A stretch of DNA of 64,000 nt from positions 165,797,042 to 165,861,041 of the forward strand of contig BTPG01000002.1 in assembly GCA_036245525.1 (NCBI GenBank), read 5' to 3'. Of this stretch, positions 10,976-22,144 are shown piece after piece. The translations under genes were made by a program, and so were the position numbers. Below the pieces are notes generated by a model that saw nothing but the letters and a program-made list of their open reading frames with translations, did not search any database and was not told the origin of the DNA. The DNA is from Semisulcospira habei. Lineage: Eukaryota; Mollusca; Gastropoda; Semisulcospiridae. Position 1 is the stretch's first letter; every line of letters starts with the position of its first letter.

Positions 10976-11617
10976 CATGTTTTGATCGAACTTCAGAGAA
11001 ACAGATTACACCTTTTTTGTTGTATTTTTTCTGGTTGAATGTAACTGCATGTTTTTTTTTTTGTGTGTGACATCAAAGCAAGACTTTGAAAGACGACTTC
11101 CTTTATAGTTCTACTGACCTGCAGTTTCATAAACTAACGCGCGATATCGTCTTTTCACAGAATTACACCAAGCAGTCAGTCAGCCCAGCTATTACTTTGT
11201 GATTGCTTAGTGATTTTAGTCAGAAGATCAGTTCCACAAGGTTGATATTTTTTTTAATGAACATTATTTTTTTCTCAAAAACCTAACGAATTACACTGTT
11301 TGACAAAATAAACGCAAAATAGCACGGCCATCAGACATTCATGTTTATGTTGTTTTCAATTATATATTTTGTCTTTTGTTGTTATGTGGTTTTATAGAGC
11401 AGTACAGGATTTCTCATACTAAAAAATGAGTCCTCTTTGTTTTGTCGTGTTTGCACCAGAAAGGTGCACATCACAGAAGTACTTTATGAGCCGATTTGTA
11501 GATCATTTTTGTATAGCTCAGTGATATCATGCGGTGGTACTAGATTATTGCAATCATAATTACAGTAGAGCCTGTTTGGGGCAACCATCTGTTTGTAGCT
11601 AAAGAGAAAGTGGTCTT
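10976..11617. other. AT-rich stretch, nothing recognised
   Basis: No supported feature. Confidence 0.4.
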
Positions 11618-11838
11618 TTAACTCATTCTACCTCAACACCGAAATCCTTAAATGTTGCCGTTGTCCTCTGAAGACTGCATTGCAGTGCAGGACACAGATC
11701 GACCATGATAGTTCAAGGGTGATGCCAGAATAGCTTGGCGCCCATAGGCAGGCGCCAAGCTATTCTGGCATCACCCTTGAACTATCATGGTCGATCCTTA
11801 TCTTCCTGTGGTGTGTCTGGGGTAGAAGGGGTTAAGAC
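11618..11838. mobile_element. TTAA-type MITE with family B hairpin
   Basis: The outer end AACTCATTCTACC on the left faces GGTAGAAGGGGTTAA on the right. Inside, the hairpin at 11697-11796 is almost perfect: GATCGACCATGATAGTTCAA pairs with TTGAACTATCATGGTCGATC, with GGCGCC at the centre. Confidence 0.85.
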
Positions 11839-11888
11839 GGGTGCTCTTGTCCAGAAAGGTCTTGAAGAGAAGAAAGTGTCACCTGTCG

Positions 11889-12109
11889 TTAACCCACTCA
11901 CTGCCACTGGACGCATAATTTTGTTTCTGAAACCTTCGTTTATAGCCAGTGACCAAAAGCCACAATAATCGTCAAGGAACATGGATAAAAATTGGTCTCA
12001 GCAAGAGGCATAGATCCTCATGAGCCCCCGAAACTGCGGGGGGGTATGAGGATCTATGTCTCTTATATTTGGATCGTCTTGTCTTTTTCTCGGCAGTGAT
12101 GGGGTTAAA
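11889..12109. mobile_element. TTAA-type MITE with family A hairpin
   Basis: Outer inverted ends TTAACCCACTCACTGCCA and TCGGCAGTGATGGGGTTAA delimit a unit of about 220 bp. The inner hairpin at 11999-12064 pairs CAAGAGGCATAGATCCTCAT with ATGAGGATCTATGTCTCTTA. The TTAA at each end fits piggyBac-type target duplication. Confidence 0.85.
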
Positions 12110-12411
12110 GACCATTCTTTAGGTGGCTCCTCTTTTAAAGGTGGTCATTAAGACAGCACATCAGTTCTGCTGTAATCTACATAGTATGGTAACGATGCCT
12201 TTTGTTTACGACTATATGATTTCCAAAAACGGTAACCACATTGCTGACATACTAGCAATATTTATTAGCAATAATATGTGTCACTGCTTAGTTCTTGGTA
12301 CTCAAAAGGTGTGATTTTGGTATCAGTTTCAGCTCACTTAATCAAATTTCAAATACAAACGATTGTGAATTTCCAAAAAACTACAGTAGCTCGCTTGAGC
12401 TTGCCCTTAGC

Positions 12412-12565
12412 ACCACGTGAATGTTCTGTGTTTATGTACAGTGTGTGAGTGAATGCGCGTGATTCACGTGAGCGTGCTTGTTGGGTTCAGTTCGCGGCGG
12501 CGCTTTGAGCCGATTTTCAATTGGGATAAAGCGCCTATTTAATGCGTTTATTATTATTATTATTT
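12412..12565 (+). mobile_element. 5'-truncated L2/CR1-like LINE or SINE tail
   Basis: CGCTTTGAGCCGATTTTC, then AAAGCGCCTATTTAATGCG and a (TTA)n end. This matches the general form of the 3' end seen on the other strand at 18,542-18,640 (CGCTATATAAAAACTATG followed by a (TTA)n run). No coding part remains. Confidence 0.6.
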
Positions 12566-13048
12566 CACAAACAAAAATCTTGTGTGAAAACAGATATTAT
12601 AACAAGAAGAAGAAAAAAATCACCTTTGGAGGAGGGATCTCTTGTCTCGTTGCGTGATTTTATAGAACTCTAGACTTACGGTTCTGGCACTGAGACGACT
12701 GCCCGGCCAACTCTCCTTTGATGCACCATCTTTTGCGCGCTGTGATGATGTATCACCGAAAGAGGAGAAAACGGTGCAATCTTAGCGTCCGATAAGTGGT
12801 CTGCACTAACAGGGCTGACCTCGATCATACAACCGGTAGCTGACACAGCCCGCCCACAGACTTTCTATCGGCGAGTAAAAACCACCGTGGCCTTGACCAG
12901 ACAGAACGCAACATCCCACTCGCCGGCTGAGGCAAACTAAATCCTTGCATGCCAGTGGGCGCAAGTTGTGTTTCTGCCAAAACAAATCTTGTTTTAATTA
13001 ATTCGAGGACAAAGAGCTCCAGCTGTCCAGGGAACATGGATACAAAGT
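12566..13048. other. No recognised gene
   Basis: Sequence before a family-A hairpin; no supported coding region. Confidence 0.35.
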
Positions 13049-13128
13049 GGTGTCAGCAAGAGGCATAGGTACTCGTGAGCCCCCGCGAATGCGGGGGCTC
13101 ACAGGGATCTACGTCTCAGTCTTGCAAC
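13049..13128. repeat. Foldback family A
   Basis: GAGCCCCCGCGAATGCGGGG core with CAAGAGGCATAGG and CTACGTCTCAGTCTTGCA outer arms; a small insertion lies in the right arm. Confidence 0.8.
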
Positions 13129-13467
13129 TGGATCGTGTTCATTCTATTTTTCTCGCGGCAGTGAAACCGAGAAATCTGAGACTGATCATCTGAAGATGTC
13201 AGGTTCCACGCCGCGAGGCTGTGACTGACTAATGCTGCGACAGCCTTCGATTCTGCAGACCTCCCTCAATCCAAGATGTCAATAAATCCGACGGAAACGA
13301 GCTGTATCACCATAAGGCCTTGCGGCGGCAAGAGCTCATGAGTCTTTGGGACTCTTCTTACATTATGGAGACTGTGAAGTGTTTAGTGACACGGCCTAGT
13401 TCAGCTAGTCCTAAACTTTAAACCTCTGTGACACATTGAAAATGACGTGCATACAAGGCGAAAATCA

Positions 13468-13525
13468 TGGTCGGCAAGAAACATAGATTATTTATGTTTA
13501 TCTATAGAAAATCTACGTCTCTTGC
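13468..13525. repeat. Foldback family A (decayed)
   Basis: GGCAAGAAACATAGATT and AATCTACGTCTCTTGC arms; the GC core has been replaced by AT-rich sequence. Confidence 0.6.
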
Positions 13526-13669
13526 GTGTGGTTATAGAGCTGTGACTAACCAACGCCGTGAGCCATAGTCTCCCACGCGGTCGGCACCGACATTGCCTGC
13601 AACAAGAATAGATACACGCGAGTGTGCGCTTGCCCGTGGATAGGGTCATAAACGGAGTCGATGTCGGCC

Positions 13670-13737
13670 AGCAAAAGCCCTGGATTCTCATGAGCCCCTG
13701 CAGCTGCAGATACCCATGAGAATCTAGTCCTCTTGCA
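13670..13737. repeat. Foldback family A
   Basis: GCAAAAGCCCTGGATTCTCA arm, CCCCTGCAGCTGCAGA core, ATGAGAATCTAGTCCTCTTG arm. Confidence 0.8.
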
Positions 13738-14118
13738 GGCGGGAGGGAGGGGTGGGAGTGAGGGTTGGGGTGGTAGAGGGGGAGCTAATTTGAGACTTTG
13801 GAGTTGTCAGCTTCCTTCGCTTCCTGAGACGGAGGAGACTGTAGGTGACAGGTGACTAACCCAGAATCCACAATCAGGTTAAAGACAGTAGGCTGAGCCC
13901 AGTTATAGTAAGGAAAAGACGGGAGGCTGTGCCTCTGCATAGTAAGGGAAGGACTCAAGAGAACGTTTCGCTGGATCTCCCTACTCACTGCGGCAAGTGT
14001 CCTCGTAGAGTCTTCGTACCTCCCCGTCGCTGGAGGTACAGTTTGTTTCTGGTATCTCGGTTCATTCAAAGAACAAAGCCAACAACGTTACAAAGGACAT
14101 GGATACAAATTAGTCTCA

Positions 14119-14168
14119 GCAAGAGGCGTGGATCTTTATTACCCCCCGCATTCGCCTATGCCTCTTGT
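14119..14168. repeat. Foldback family A (internal deletion)
   Basis: GCAAGAGGCGTGGATCTTTA and CCTATGCCTCTTG remain. A right outer end AAAGGGGTTCAT follows near 14,203. Confidence 0.7.
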
Positions 14169-14429
14169 AGTTGGATCGTGTTCACTTGTTCTCGACAGTC
14201 AAAGGGGTTCATACGGATATAAGTACCTCAAACTTTCGGATATAAATGAGGCAACTCCTTTTATATTCAAATGAGCCCTTCAGCTGCTGGTGTAGCAGGG
14301 TGCATGAACTCACGGAGTGTTTGTAGTCCGTGCAATATTTGACCTGTTCAGTCTGATTCAAGGATAAATTACATCAATGGCTAGGCAGTGGTTGTTTCAT
14401 GCTACTCTGCAGTTCCAGTTTTAACACAC

Positions 14430-14515
14430 TGAGCCCTCAAGTCTAAATTCCCAGATTCAGAGTTGTCCTTTGAAGACTGCACCATCGACCATGATAGTTC
14501 AGGGGTGGTGCAACA
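14430..14515. repeat. Family B, left half only
   Basis: The usual flank (GAGTTGTCCTTTGAAGACTG) and the left arm GACCATGATAGTTCAGGGGT are present; the right arm is absent. Confidence 0.65.
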
Positions 14516-14965
14516 CCATGCGATACTTTCGATCATTACCTTTATGTGCCAAGCACACTCTTAAATTCACTTTTAGTGCCTGCAGTTTCGTCGCTAATTT
14601 TTAACAGATGCTGCTGGTTGACCTTTTGCGAGTTCACTTTTACCCTCCAAATAAGGAGTTGTATTCATTAGAGTTATCGAACGTGTAAGACATGTCTCCA
14701 CACTGCGCGTGACTGAAATGTTCAGCGCTTTTCATTGGCTGCCCACTTCCGAGCAGTTAGTGAGCCACCTGACCAACTTAACACAACCTGTTCCTATCAG
14801 TGGCTTCGCGGCTGAAAACTTAACGTGAGCCGCGCCCTTAACCTGCACGCATCTTGAACTAACTGAACTTGAAGTAAAGGCGTTGAACCCGTTTTACAAC
14901 TATCGTTTTCTTTCAAAATCGCAGATTACTCATCGTTAACTCTTAACTGCCGAACGCAGACCATC

Positions 14966-15032
14966 TGCAAAAGACATAAACCCTCATGAGCCCCCGCAGT
15001 CGCGGGGGCTCATGAGGGTTTATGTCTCTTGT
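14966..15032. repeat. Foldback family A, perfect stem with changed arms
   Basis: AAAGACATAAACCCTCATGA pairs with TCATGAGGGTTTATGTCTCT. Relative to the family consensus both arms carry the matching change (GGCATAGATC to GACATAAACC). Confidence 0.9.
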
Positions 15033-15319
15033 TAGCCCTTTGTTCTTTACGTCTATTTTTAGTCCCATTGACCATTGATTTGTGTTCTTGTATCGAATGT
15101 CGTCAGTGTGCAGCGGTTTCAGACGTCGCGCAGTTCGTGATCATTGGCAACTGGTAAGGGGTTAACTTTCGTTCTGGTTGTTACCCAGTCACTCTTTCAC
15201 TTTCGGTACAAAGCGTGAGGTGCAGATCGGGCGTGACTGCTCACAGAGAGTGTCCGATAGCTTCGCGACTAAATTAACAGTCGCTACATCACGGTTTGAG
15301 ATGTCTTAGTCGCAGTCAT

Positions 15320-15331
15320 CCATCTCTCGTA
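15320..15331. repeat. Target-site duplication of RTE-like LINE copy 1 (3' side)
   Basis: CCATCTCTCGTA, identical to 16,990-17,001. Confidence 0.9.
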
Positions 15332-16989
15332 CTTACTTACTTACTTACGCCTGTCACCCCTACCCGGGTATAGGCCGTCGACGAGAGACCTCCAGCAACT
15401 CCTGTCCTGTGCTTCTCCTTCGATTCTACTCCAGGTGGTTCCCAGTCTCTTGATGTCTGCTTGGAGGTCTCGACGCCAGGAGTTTCTCGGCCTATCTCTT
15501 TTCTTCTTTCCCTGGGGGTTCCATGACAATGCCTGCCTAGTGATACTGGAAGCTGGCTTTCTCAGACTGTGACCAATCCATCCCCATCTTCTTCGCCCAA
15601 TTTCATTCTCTGCTGTTATCTGCTCTGTTCTCTCCCAGAGTCTGACGTTGCTGATCTTCTCTGGCCAGTGGATTTTCAAAATTCTTCTAAGGCAACTGTT
15701 CATGAAGGTCTGTACTCTGTTGACTGTGGTTTTTGTCAATCTCCATGTCTCTGCTCCATATAGGAGAACTGCTTTTACATTGGAGTTGAAAATCCGGACT
15801 TTGGTGTGTTGTGACAGCTCTCTGGAACTCCACACTTTTTTCAACTGGAGAAAGGCTGCTCTGGCTTTACTGATTCGTGCTCTGACATCTGCATCAGTGC
15901 CGCCTTTTTTGTCTATGATGCTCCCGAGATAGGTGAAGGACTCCACCTCCTCCAACGGGGTGCCAGCAAGCAAGACTGGTTCTTCCCTGGTTGCGTTCAG
16001 CCTCATTGTCTTTGTTTTCTGTTTGTGAATGGTGAGGCCCACTTGGGATGAGATGTCAGCAAGCCTCGTGGTCTTGTCCTGCATTTGTTGATGAGTGTGG
16101 GACAGTAATGCCAAGTCGTCTGCAAAATCGAGGTCGTCAAGCTGTGTCCACAGTGTCCACTGTATTCCACTTCGTCTGTGCTCTGTGGTCATCTTCATGA
16201 CCCAGTCTATGGCCAGTAGGAAGAGGAACGGAGACAGCAGACACCCCTGCCTGACACCAGTTCTGACCTGGAGCTCTCTGGTGAACTGCCCTTCGTGGAT
16301 CACGCGACATGTCATGCCATCATAGCTGCTCTTGATCAGGCGGACGAGCTTTGTGGGTACACCGTAGTGTCGTAGGAGTTTCCACAGAGTCTCTCGGTCC
16401 ACGCTGTCAAATGCTTTCTCATAATCCACAAAGTTGACGTACAGCGGGGAGCTCCACTCCAGAGACTGTTCCACGATGATGCGGAGAGTGGCGATCTGGT
16501 CTGTACATGATCGGTTCTTCCTGAATCCTGCTTGCTGGTCTCTCAGCTGGGGGTCAACGGAGCTCTTCATTCTCTCTAGGATGATCCTGTTGAAGACCTT
16601 TCCTGGTACTGACAGCAAGGTGATTCCTCTGTAGTTGGAACACTTGCTGAGGTCGCCTTTCTTGGGAAGCTTGATTAGGTACCCCTCCTTCCAGTCAGCT
16701 GGCATCACCTCCTCTTCCCAGATCTTTCCAAACAGTGGGTACAGCATCTCAACTGTTGTCTCTAGGTCTGCTTTCAGAGACTCCGCTGGGATGCCATCTG
16801 GCCCTGCTGCTTTGCCATTCTTCAAAAATGCCACTGCTTTTCTGATCTCTTCCCGGCTGGGTCTGTCACAGCTGATGGGTAGGTCGGTCTCTGCCGGCTG
16901 GATGTCGGGGGGGGGTCGGGTGGGCTAGGTCTGTTCAGTAACTCTTCAAAATACTCGGCCCATCTGTCGAGTTGGTCTGCTCTGTCTGC
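15332..16989 (-). mobile_element. RTE-like LINE copy 1, 5'-truncated
   Basis: The element runs from 16,989 (5') down to a (TAAG)n tail ending at 15,332. It is flanked by a perfect 12-bp duplication, so it is a genuine retrotransposition event that lost its 5' part, including any endonuclease. Sequence is about 98-99% identical by eye to the copy at 58,704-60,834. Confidence 0.88.
15341..16834 (-). pseudogene. Reverse transcriptase ORF fragment of LINE copy 1
   Basis: It encodes the reverse transcriptase of an RTE-like non-LTR element, which copies its RNA into DNA at a nicked target. Visible blocks in order: GKAAGPDGIPAE; NYRGITLL; QAGFRKNRSCTDQ; FVDYEKAFDSVDRE (motif A Asp); TGVRQGCLLSPFLF (motif B); FADDLALL (motif C, FADD at 16,126-16,115). 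A C-terminal region with [10 protein letters not shown] and [15 protein letters not shown] follows. The stop codon TAA comes from the first (TAAG) tail unit. Upstream, the frame is broken near 16,905-16,915 by two extra G residues in a G run. The segment from 16,989 to there (ADRADQLDRWAEYFEELLN) belongs to the same ORF. The copy is dead because of truncation and this frameshift. Assignment to RTE rests on overall form and the tail. Confidence 0.88.
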
Positions 16990-17001
16990 CCATCTCTCGT
17001 A
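16990..17001. repeat. Target-site duplication of RTE-like LINE copy 1 (5' side)
   Basis: CCATCTCTCGTA, directly abutting the truncated 5' end. Confidence 0.9.
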
Positions 17002-17142
17002 GCACATACACAAAGTGCTCAGCGAACGATGTTTTTTAAATGTCAAATGGCTGAAAAGATGAAAGAGACAATGACATACATGTTCGTGTACATTTTCGTT
17101 CAAACCTTCTCTCTTTGCAAAAAGGTTACATTATAAGCTAGT

Positions 17143-17232
17143 CTGTGCACAGTCGTTTCACTGTGCTGTTGGAAATATCACACTGAACTGTGCACAGTCG
17201 TTTCACTGTGCTGTTGGAAATATCACACTGAA
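17143..17232. repeat. Perfect 45-bp tandem duplication
   Basis: Two identical adjacent units starting CTGTGCACAGTCGTTTCACT and ending TATCACACTGAA. A recent duplication. Confidence 0.95.
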
Positions 17233-17272
17233 ACCCCCACCGCTGGAGTAATATAGTGAAAACAATCGATTC

Positions 17273-17339
17273 AGCAAGAGGCATAGATCTTCATGAGCCC
17301 CCGCGTAAGCGCTTGATCATGAAGATCTATGCCTCTTGG
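17273..17339. repeat. Foldback family A
   Basis: GCAAGAGGCATAGATCTTCA pairs with TGAAGATCTATGCCTCTTGG; the arms share the CTTC/GAAG variant. Confidence 0.88.
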
Positions 17340-18175
17340 AGGATGTAGGCTTATGGCGTTCAGTGCGACACTGTCACCTTTCTGCCTATGGCGAAAGTGC
17401 ATACTGCGAAATGAAGTAGCAGCTCACAAACATGACAGCGATTGGCCATAATTTGTGAGGAGGAATCTGGGATAACCTTTGAAAACCAAACAAAAGAAGT
17501 AGAACGAGAACAAACTCAACAGAAAATCTCAGACGCACTTTCATTTCGTGCAGAACGAAACGACCACCCGAAGAAGTTTTGCCACTGGGGTATCGGGTCT
17601 GATTGTAAATAGCCCATTGACCCATACAAAATACCACACTTGAGAATAGTTCCGTTCACCGCATCGACTCAAACACTATGTTTACGAGGGCATTTACTCG
17701 GTGGTTTACAAAGTGGAGACCCTTTGTATACTGACAAAGGTTTTAGACGGTCAATGTCCTGGAAAAAAAAGTAATTGAACGGCCAGTAAAGGCCGACGTA
17801 CTCACAATGTGGTGTTGGATGGAGTTGGGTTGGTTCTGGTTTTTCTCCATCATATTAATTAAAAAATAATAATTGAAAGTAAAACAGATTTAATAAGTAA
17901 CGTTTGTTTCTGTACACCTGTGCGCTCCTTTCAAAGGGTCGCAATCCAGGTACATATGCCTTGTATTCATCGCGGAACACCCGGTAATTGTCAGGGTAAT
18001 TGTAAGATCACGTGTCGGTACTCTAGGGACGAGGTAACACACTTCACGGTTGACAATAACTCCGCAGGAGTTTGCACACAATATGAAAATCGATTTTTCT
18101 TGTAGCAAATGGCATGCTGAGCGCCTACACACTTCCTCAGTTTTGGTGTACACAGTTCTAAGTAAACCGTGTGCT
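17340..18175. other. No recognised feature
   Basis: No supported gene or repeat. Confidence 0.4.
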
Positions 18176-18243
18176 AGCAAGAGGCACAGATCCTTATGAG
18201 CCCCTGCGTACGCAGGGGCGCATGAGGATCTGTGCCTCTTGCA
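18176..18243. repeat. Foldback family A, near-perfect
   Basis: GCAAGAGGCACAGATCC pairs with GGATCTGTGCCTCTTGC around CCCCTGCGTACGCAGGGG; CACAG/CTGTG replaces CATAG/CTATG in both arms. Confidence 0.9.
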
Positions 18244-18321
18244 AATGTTTGGTGTGATGTAGCAATGCAGATTACACTTTGCCCAGAAGCATCCGCATGT
18301 AATTCTTCGTACGTAACATCG

Positions 18322-18532
18322 GCTCTGATCAACACACACGTCGGCGCACACAAATAACGACGGACACAGGGCGCTTCCCGCCATTAGTACGCTCTGTGGG
18401 CTCGTGAAGCGACAGGAAGCCATCTCCTTCTACTCTAACCCACCCTCTGATCCACACACACTGGCACACATAAATAAAGACGGACACACGGCGATTCCCG
18501 CCATTCGTAAGCTCCCTGGTCTGGCGTAGCAT
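18322..18532 (-). repeat. Repeat P fragment, two tandem ~100-bp units
   Basis: Minus-strand units at 18,322-18,422 and about 18,441-18,532 each contain ATGGCGGGAA(G/T)CGCC and GTGTGTCCGTC, matching 4,145-4,250 on the plus strand. The second unit continues across the LINE at 18,542-19,551 into 19,552-19,640. Confidence 0.75.
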
Positions 18533-18704
18533 AGCTATTCTAATAATAATAATAATACATAGTTTTTATATAGCGCCCTTCCCCACGAACAGCAAGCTCG
18601 GAGCGCTTTACAGCACAAAAAAATATTAAAAAGGAGAAAAATTAGAACGCACTCACTCTTTAAATAAACATCTGCTCGCACCATGTAGGCGCATTCCTAA
18701 CACG

Positions 18705-18709
<5 letters not shown>

Positions 18710-18770
<61 letters not shown>
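18710..18770. repeat. (CA)n microsatellite in LINE 3' UTR
   Basis: About 30 CA units. Confidence 0.95.
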
Positions 18771-18772
<2 letters not shown>

Positions 18773-18825
18773 CCTATCAACATGGGGAAACAACCAACAT
18801 TTCCAGGCAGCACATCCAGACTAAG

Positions 18826-19551
18826 CTAATCTTGATATGCTACCTGGAAAAGATGGATCTTCAAATTTGTTTTGAAGGTCAACAGGGTAGGGGAAAGACG
18901 GACATGCAGTGGAAGTGAGTTCCAGACGTGAGGGGCCTGATAACTGAAAGAACGGGCACCAGCAGTTTTTAGGCTGACTCTGGGCTGAACAAGCAGTTTT
19001 TGTGAGCTTGAGCGTAGACTTCTACTAGGATTGTGTGAGGCAAGGGAAGAAGACAGATATGCAGGAAGCGTATTGTCATAGTGTTTGTATGCCAAAGTGG
19101 CCAGCTTGTACTCTATTCTCTGTTTGACAGGTAGCCAGTGGAGATGCTTTAGCAGTGGTGTGACATGATCAGTAAGTTTTTTGCGAAGGACTAACCGGGC
19201 TGCATTATTCTGGATACGCTGAATGCGAGTGAGTTGATCAGATGAGATACCAGCAAGGAGGGAATTACAGTAATCTAGACGGGATAGAATGCGAGAGCAT
19301 ACGAGCTGGGCAGTAGCCTTTTCTGTCAAAAAGCATCTGATCATGCCTATTCTGCGGAGCTCCAGGTAGGCAGTGCGGCAAAGATGGCTAACCTGTTTTT
19401 CCATCGATAAACTTGAATCCAGGAATACACCCAGATTTTTTACATAGGATTTGAAAGAAATGTCTTGGCCACCTATGGAAATATGATCACAGCTGGAGGC
19501 GGATGTTCTAGCTCGAGTACCAACAAGCATGCTCTCTGTTTTATCATCATT
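18826..19551 (-). pseudogene. Reverse transcriptase C-terminus of the L2/CR1-like LINE
   Basis: The frame is open from the 5' truncation (NNDDKTESMLVGTR) to a stop at 18,826. It shows YVKNLGVFLDSSLS, SRILSRLDYCNSLLAG, IQRIQNNAARLV, LLKHLHWLPVKQRIEYK and PHVWNSLPLHVR. This is the typical region following the RT catalytic core in CR1/L2-type elements. The catalytic motifs themselves are missing. The ATG at 19,530 is internal, not a true start. Confidence 0.87.
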
Positions 19552-19640
19552 ATTCTGAAGAAAAATAATAGCACGAGCAGCGAAATGACGTCACTTCAAG
19601 CTTCAAGTCATGGCATCATTAGTCCCACGACGCTGTGTTT
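19552..19640 (-). repeat. Repeat P fragment, distal part
   Basis: On the minus strand ATGCCATGAC, GTGACGTCATTTCGCTGCT and TTCTTCAGAAT match 4,087-4,147 in the same order. Confidence 0.7.
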
Positions 19641-20355
19641 ATATTGACGACTCGATGTTATACGTCACTCATTGCACTACTAACATTTGACGTATCAGAG
19701 AATCAACTTAGCAATTTTCTTGCTGGTTTTCACGCCCAAGGCTTACAGGTCACAATTTGACCTAATACTACCCCAGGGCCGGCTTATGCAAGGTTTGCAT
19801 AGCTAGACGTGACGTCATTTTTATCGTGTTACTTCTTTGCCAGAATTCCTGCCCCGCATGCCAAAAACGTCATGTTCATGCTCCGGAATGCGCTCCGACC
19901 CAGCCTCATTTCAAAGTCTACCGTATTTTTTAAATGCGATAGACAAAAAGGTACGTAATTCTTATCTAAAATAATTCAAATGAATATCGGATCTTTCCTG
20001 TGATTAACACACACATGCTCTCAAAGAATAACACAACCACAAACGTAACACCTGCAGACAGAATCAAAGTGGCGGTTTTAGTGCAAGTCAGACAAAAAGG
20101 TGTCGTCAAATGATACTCATGCTGTACATGTCCAAAGAAGGTAATGGTCCCTTCATACCTACCTCCCTCTCCGCGTTCTCTCTAATTCCCTCGGTTCCCC
20201 TCCCCATCCCCATCCCCCTCCCCATCCCCCTCCCCCTCCCACCCACCCCCGTCCAACCCCCACCTCCCTCCGTTGTCTTTTTTTTGGATCCAACTCTGTT
20301 GGCGAATGCTAATCGTGAATCGAGGAGACCCTCCTCGTGCTGTTTCGTTCCAAAT
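19641..20355. other. No gene recognised; C-rich tract
   Basis: Holds CCCCATCCCC-type tracts at about 20,195-20,265. The segment near 19,800-19,865 (AGCTAGACGTGACGTCATTT) resembles the right part of repeat P. Confidence 0.4.
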
Positions 20356-20455
20356 GCTCAAAAGGCCATCGGGCCGATATCGGCCGCCGTTGGCCTGCGC
20401 ACGGCCGTGGGCGGGCCAACGGCGGTCGACGTCGGCCCGATGGCCTTTTGTGCAT
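20356..20455. repeat. Foldback family D, long GC-rich stem
   Basis: CAAAAGGCCATCGGGCCGAT pairs with GTCGGCCCGATGGCCTTTTG. The stem continues through CGCCGTTGGCC / GGCCAACGGCG to a GCACGGCCGTGG centre. About 48 bp per arm. Confidence 0.92.
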
Positions 20456-20534
20456 TGGGGTTATCACTTTTTATCCCACTAATGCCTCTGATAAGGCGAT
20501 TTCAATCCCTTTGCCACGTGCAACGGACACGGAT

Positions 20535-20590
20535 TTCAAGAGGCCCCTGCAATTGCTGCAGGGGTTCATGAGAATCTATGCCTCATGCAC
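20535..20590. repeat. Foldback family A (shortened left arm)
   Basis: CAAGAGGCCCCTGCAATTGC, then GGGGTTCATGAGAATCTATG and CCTCATGC. Confidence 0.75.
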
Positions 20591-20917
20591 TGTGAGGCTG
20601 GCCTTGTTTTTTGTATAACTGGTCCTACAACGGAGAGAGTCGTGTGGTTTAGAGCATGTGACAATATGCCTGTATCGATCCCTTGATAATTAATCACGTA
20701 CGGATGTCCGTGCTGGTCGTATCATTGTCCGCTTGACCGCACGGGGTCTGTACTGAATACGGCGCACGTCTATGGTGATCTTCGATTTTGACATGACGCC
20801 CTGAGCCTTGGGGGAGGGGGAGGGGGTGGGCATGGGGCTTAGAGGGAATAAAATGGTGGTAGGAGGTGGAGTTCGGGGGAGGGGAAAAGTTCATGTATGC
20901 CTATTATGACATATGAT

Positions 20918-21134
20918 TTAACCCCTTCCCTGCCACTGGACGTATATATTGTTCCTGAAATATGTGCTCAACGACCAATAACCACAACCGTCCAAGGAAC
21001 ATGGATACAAACTGGTCACAGCAAGAGGCATATAGATTCTCATGAGCCCCCAGGACTGCGAGGGGCTCATGAGGATCTATGCCTCTCGCAGTTTAGATCG
21101 GTGTTCGCCTGTTCTCGACAGCGGAGGGGTTAAT
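20918..21134. mobile_element. TTAA-type MITE with family A hairpin
   Basis: Ends TTTAACCCCTTCCCTGCCA and CGACAGCGGAGGGGTTAA. The hairpin at 21,020-21,090 pairs AGATTCTCATGAGCCCC with GGGGCTCATGAGGATCT. This is one of the clearest complete units, at about 216 bp. Confidence 0.87.
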
Positions 21135-21793
21135 CCTCGCTATGAATGTTGAGCCCACGCATGCGCACAAACAATGGGATTAGGATCAGACGTCATTTTT
21201 CCGATAGAGCTCTCTGCTGGATAATGACGCAAGAAACATTTTTGAAACAGTACTCTTTGAGAGGCTCGCCTTTTGTCTCTGAAGCATCGAAAGTCCCACT
21301 GAATTTACCCATCTACTGCCGGTTTAAAAAACAAAAAACAAGATGGGATGAACCATAACCCACAAAGTCCCTTCTATATGAGAGCTGTCTTCGCTGTCAA
21401 GGGTCTCTACCTTTTGTCTTTGACTTGATTCTGATGTTGAAATATCTCCTTCTGAAAAGCCTCGCAGATGTTCCAACGCGTCTTTGTGAACTCTACAAGG
21501 GGCGCGCGCAGTGCACACGCGTCATTGGTTTGCCAAAGGTCATTTGTCATGACGTATTTTTTTGTTTTTACGTAATTTTATATTTAACGTGATTTGAGAT
21601 TCGCTTTTGCTTCAAGACTTGGGAAAATGCTGACAAAACTAGAATTTCACAGTACAATTTCAGTCTTGCTATAATTTGTGTTCAATCAGGTTGACTATAC
21701 CTAGCTACATGCTATTCTAAGTACACCTGCATGCACTTCTGAAAGCGCGTCGATGTGTGTGTATGCGTGTGCGTGTTTGCATACGCGCTCTGC

Positions 21794-21861
21794 AAACATC
21801 CTCAAGAGGCATAGATGTTCATGCACCCTCCGGGCACGAGGATCTATGCCTCTTGGAGATG
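21794..21861. repeat. Foldback family A in repeat P copy 2 (first)
   Basis: CATCCTCAAGAGGCATAGAT and ATCTATGCCTCTTGGAGATG arms. Confidence 0.82.
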
Positions 21862-22074
21862 CGCGCATATGTGTCATTGGTTTGTTAAACGTCATTTGTT
21901 ATGACTTTTTTTGTGGGTTTTTTTACGTAATTTTATATTTAACGTGACATGAGTTTTGCTTTTGCTTCAAGACTTGCGAAAATGGTGACAAAACGAGAAT
22001 TTCACGGTACAATTTCAGTCTTGCTATAATTTGTGTTTTGCGTGTGCGTATGCGTGAGTGCATGCGCGCGATCC

Positions 22075-22144
22075 AAACATCCTCAAGAGGCATAGATATG
22101 CATGCGCCCTCCGGGCACATAAGGGTCTATAACTCTTAGAGATG
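22075..22144. repeat. Foldback family A in repeat P copy 2 (second, from internal duplication)
   Basis: AACATCCTCAAGAGGCATAG and CTATAACTCTTAGAGATG arms, more diverged than its neighbour. Confidence 0.78.

Larger units (their letters stand above)
18542..19551 (-). mobile_element. L2/CR1-like LINE, 5'-truncated
   Basis: The 3' end carries the usual tail form (GTAAAGCGCTCCGAGC, GGCGCTATATAAAAACTATG, then a (TTA)n run). The 3' UTR holds a (CA)n tract. Both sides are flanked by ATTCT (18,537-18,541 and 19,552-19,556). The flanks, joined across it, reconstruct the order of repeat P as seen at 4,085-4,250, so the LINE inserted into an older P fragment. Confidence 0.8.

Noticed and set aside
16095..16928. 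Plus-strand open frames across LINE copy 1 (and 59,462-60,784 across copy 2)
   Set aside because: They are antisense shadows of the reverse transcriptase; identical shadows appear in both copies.
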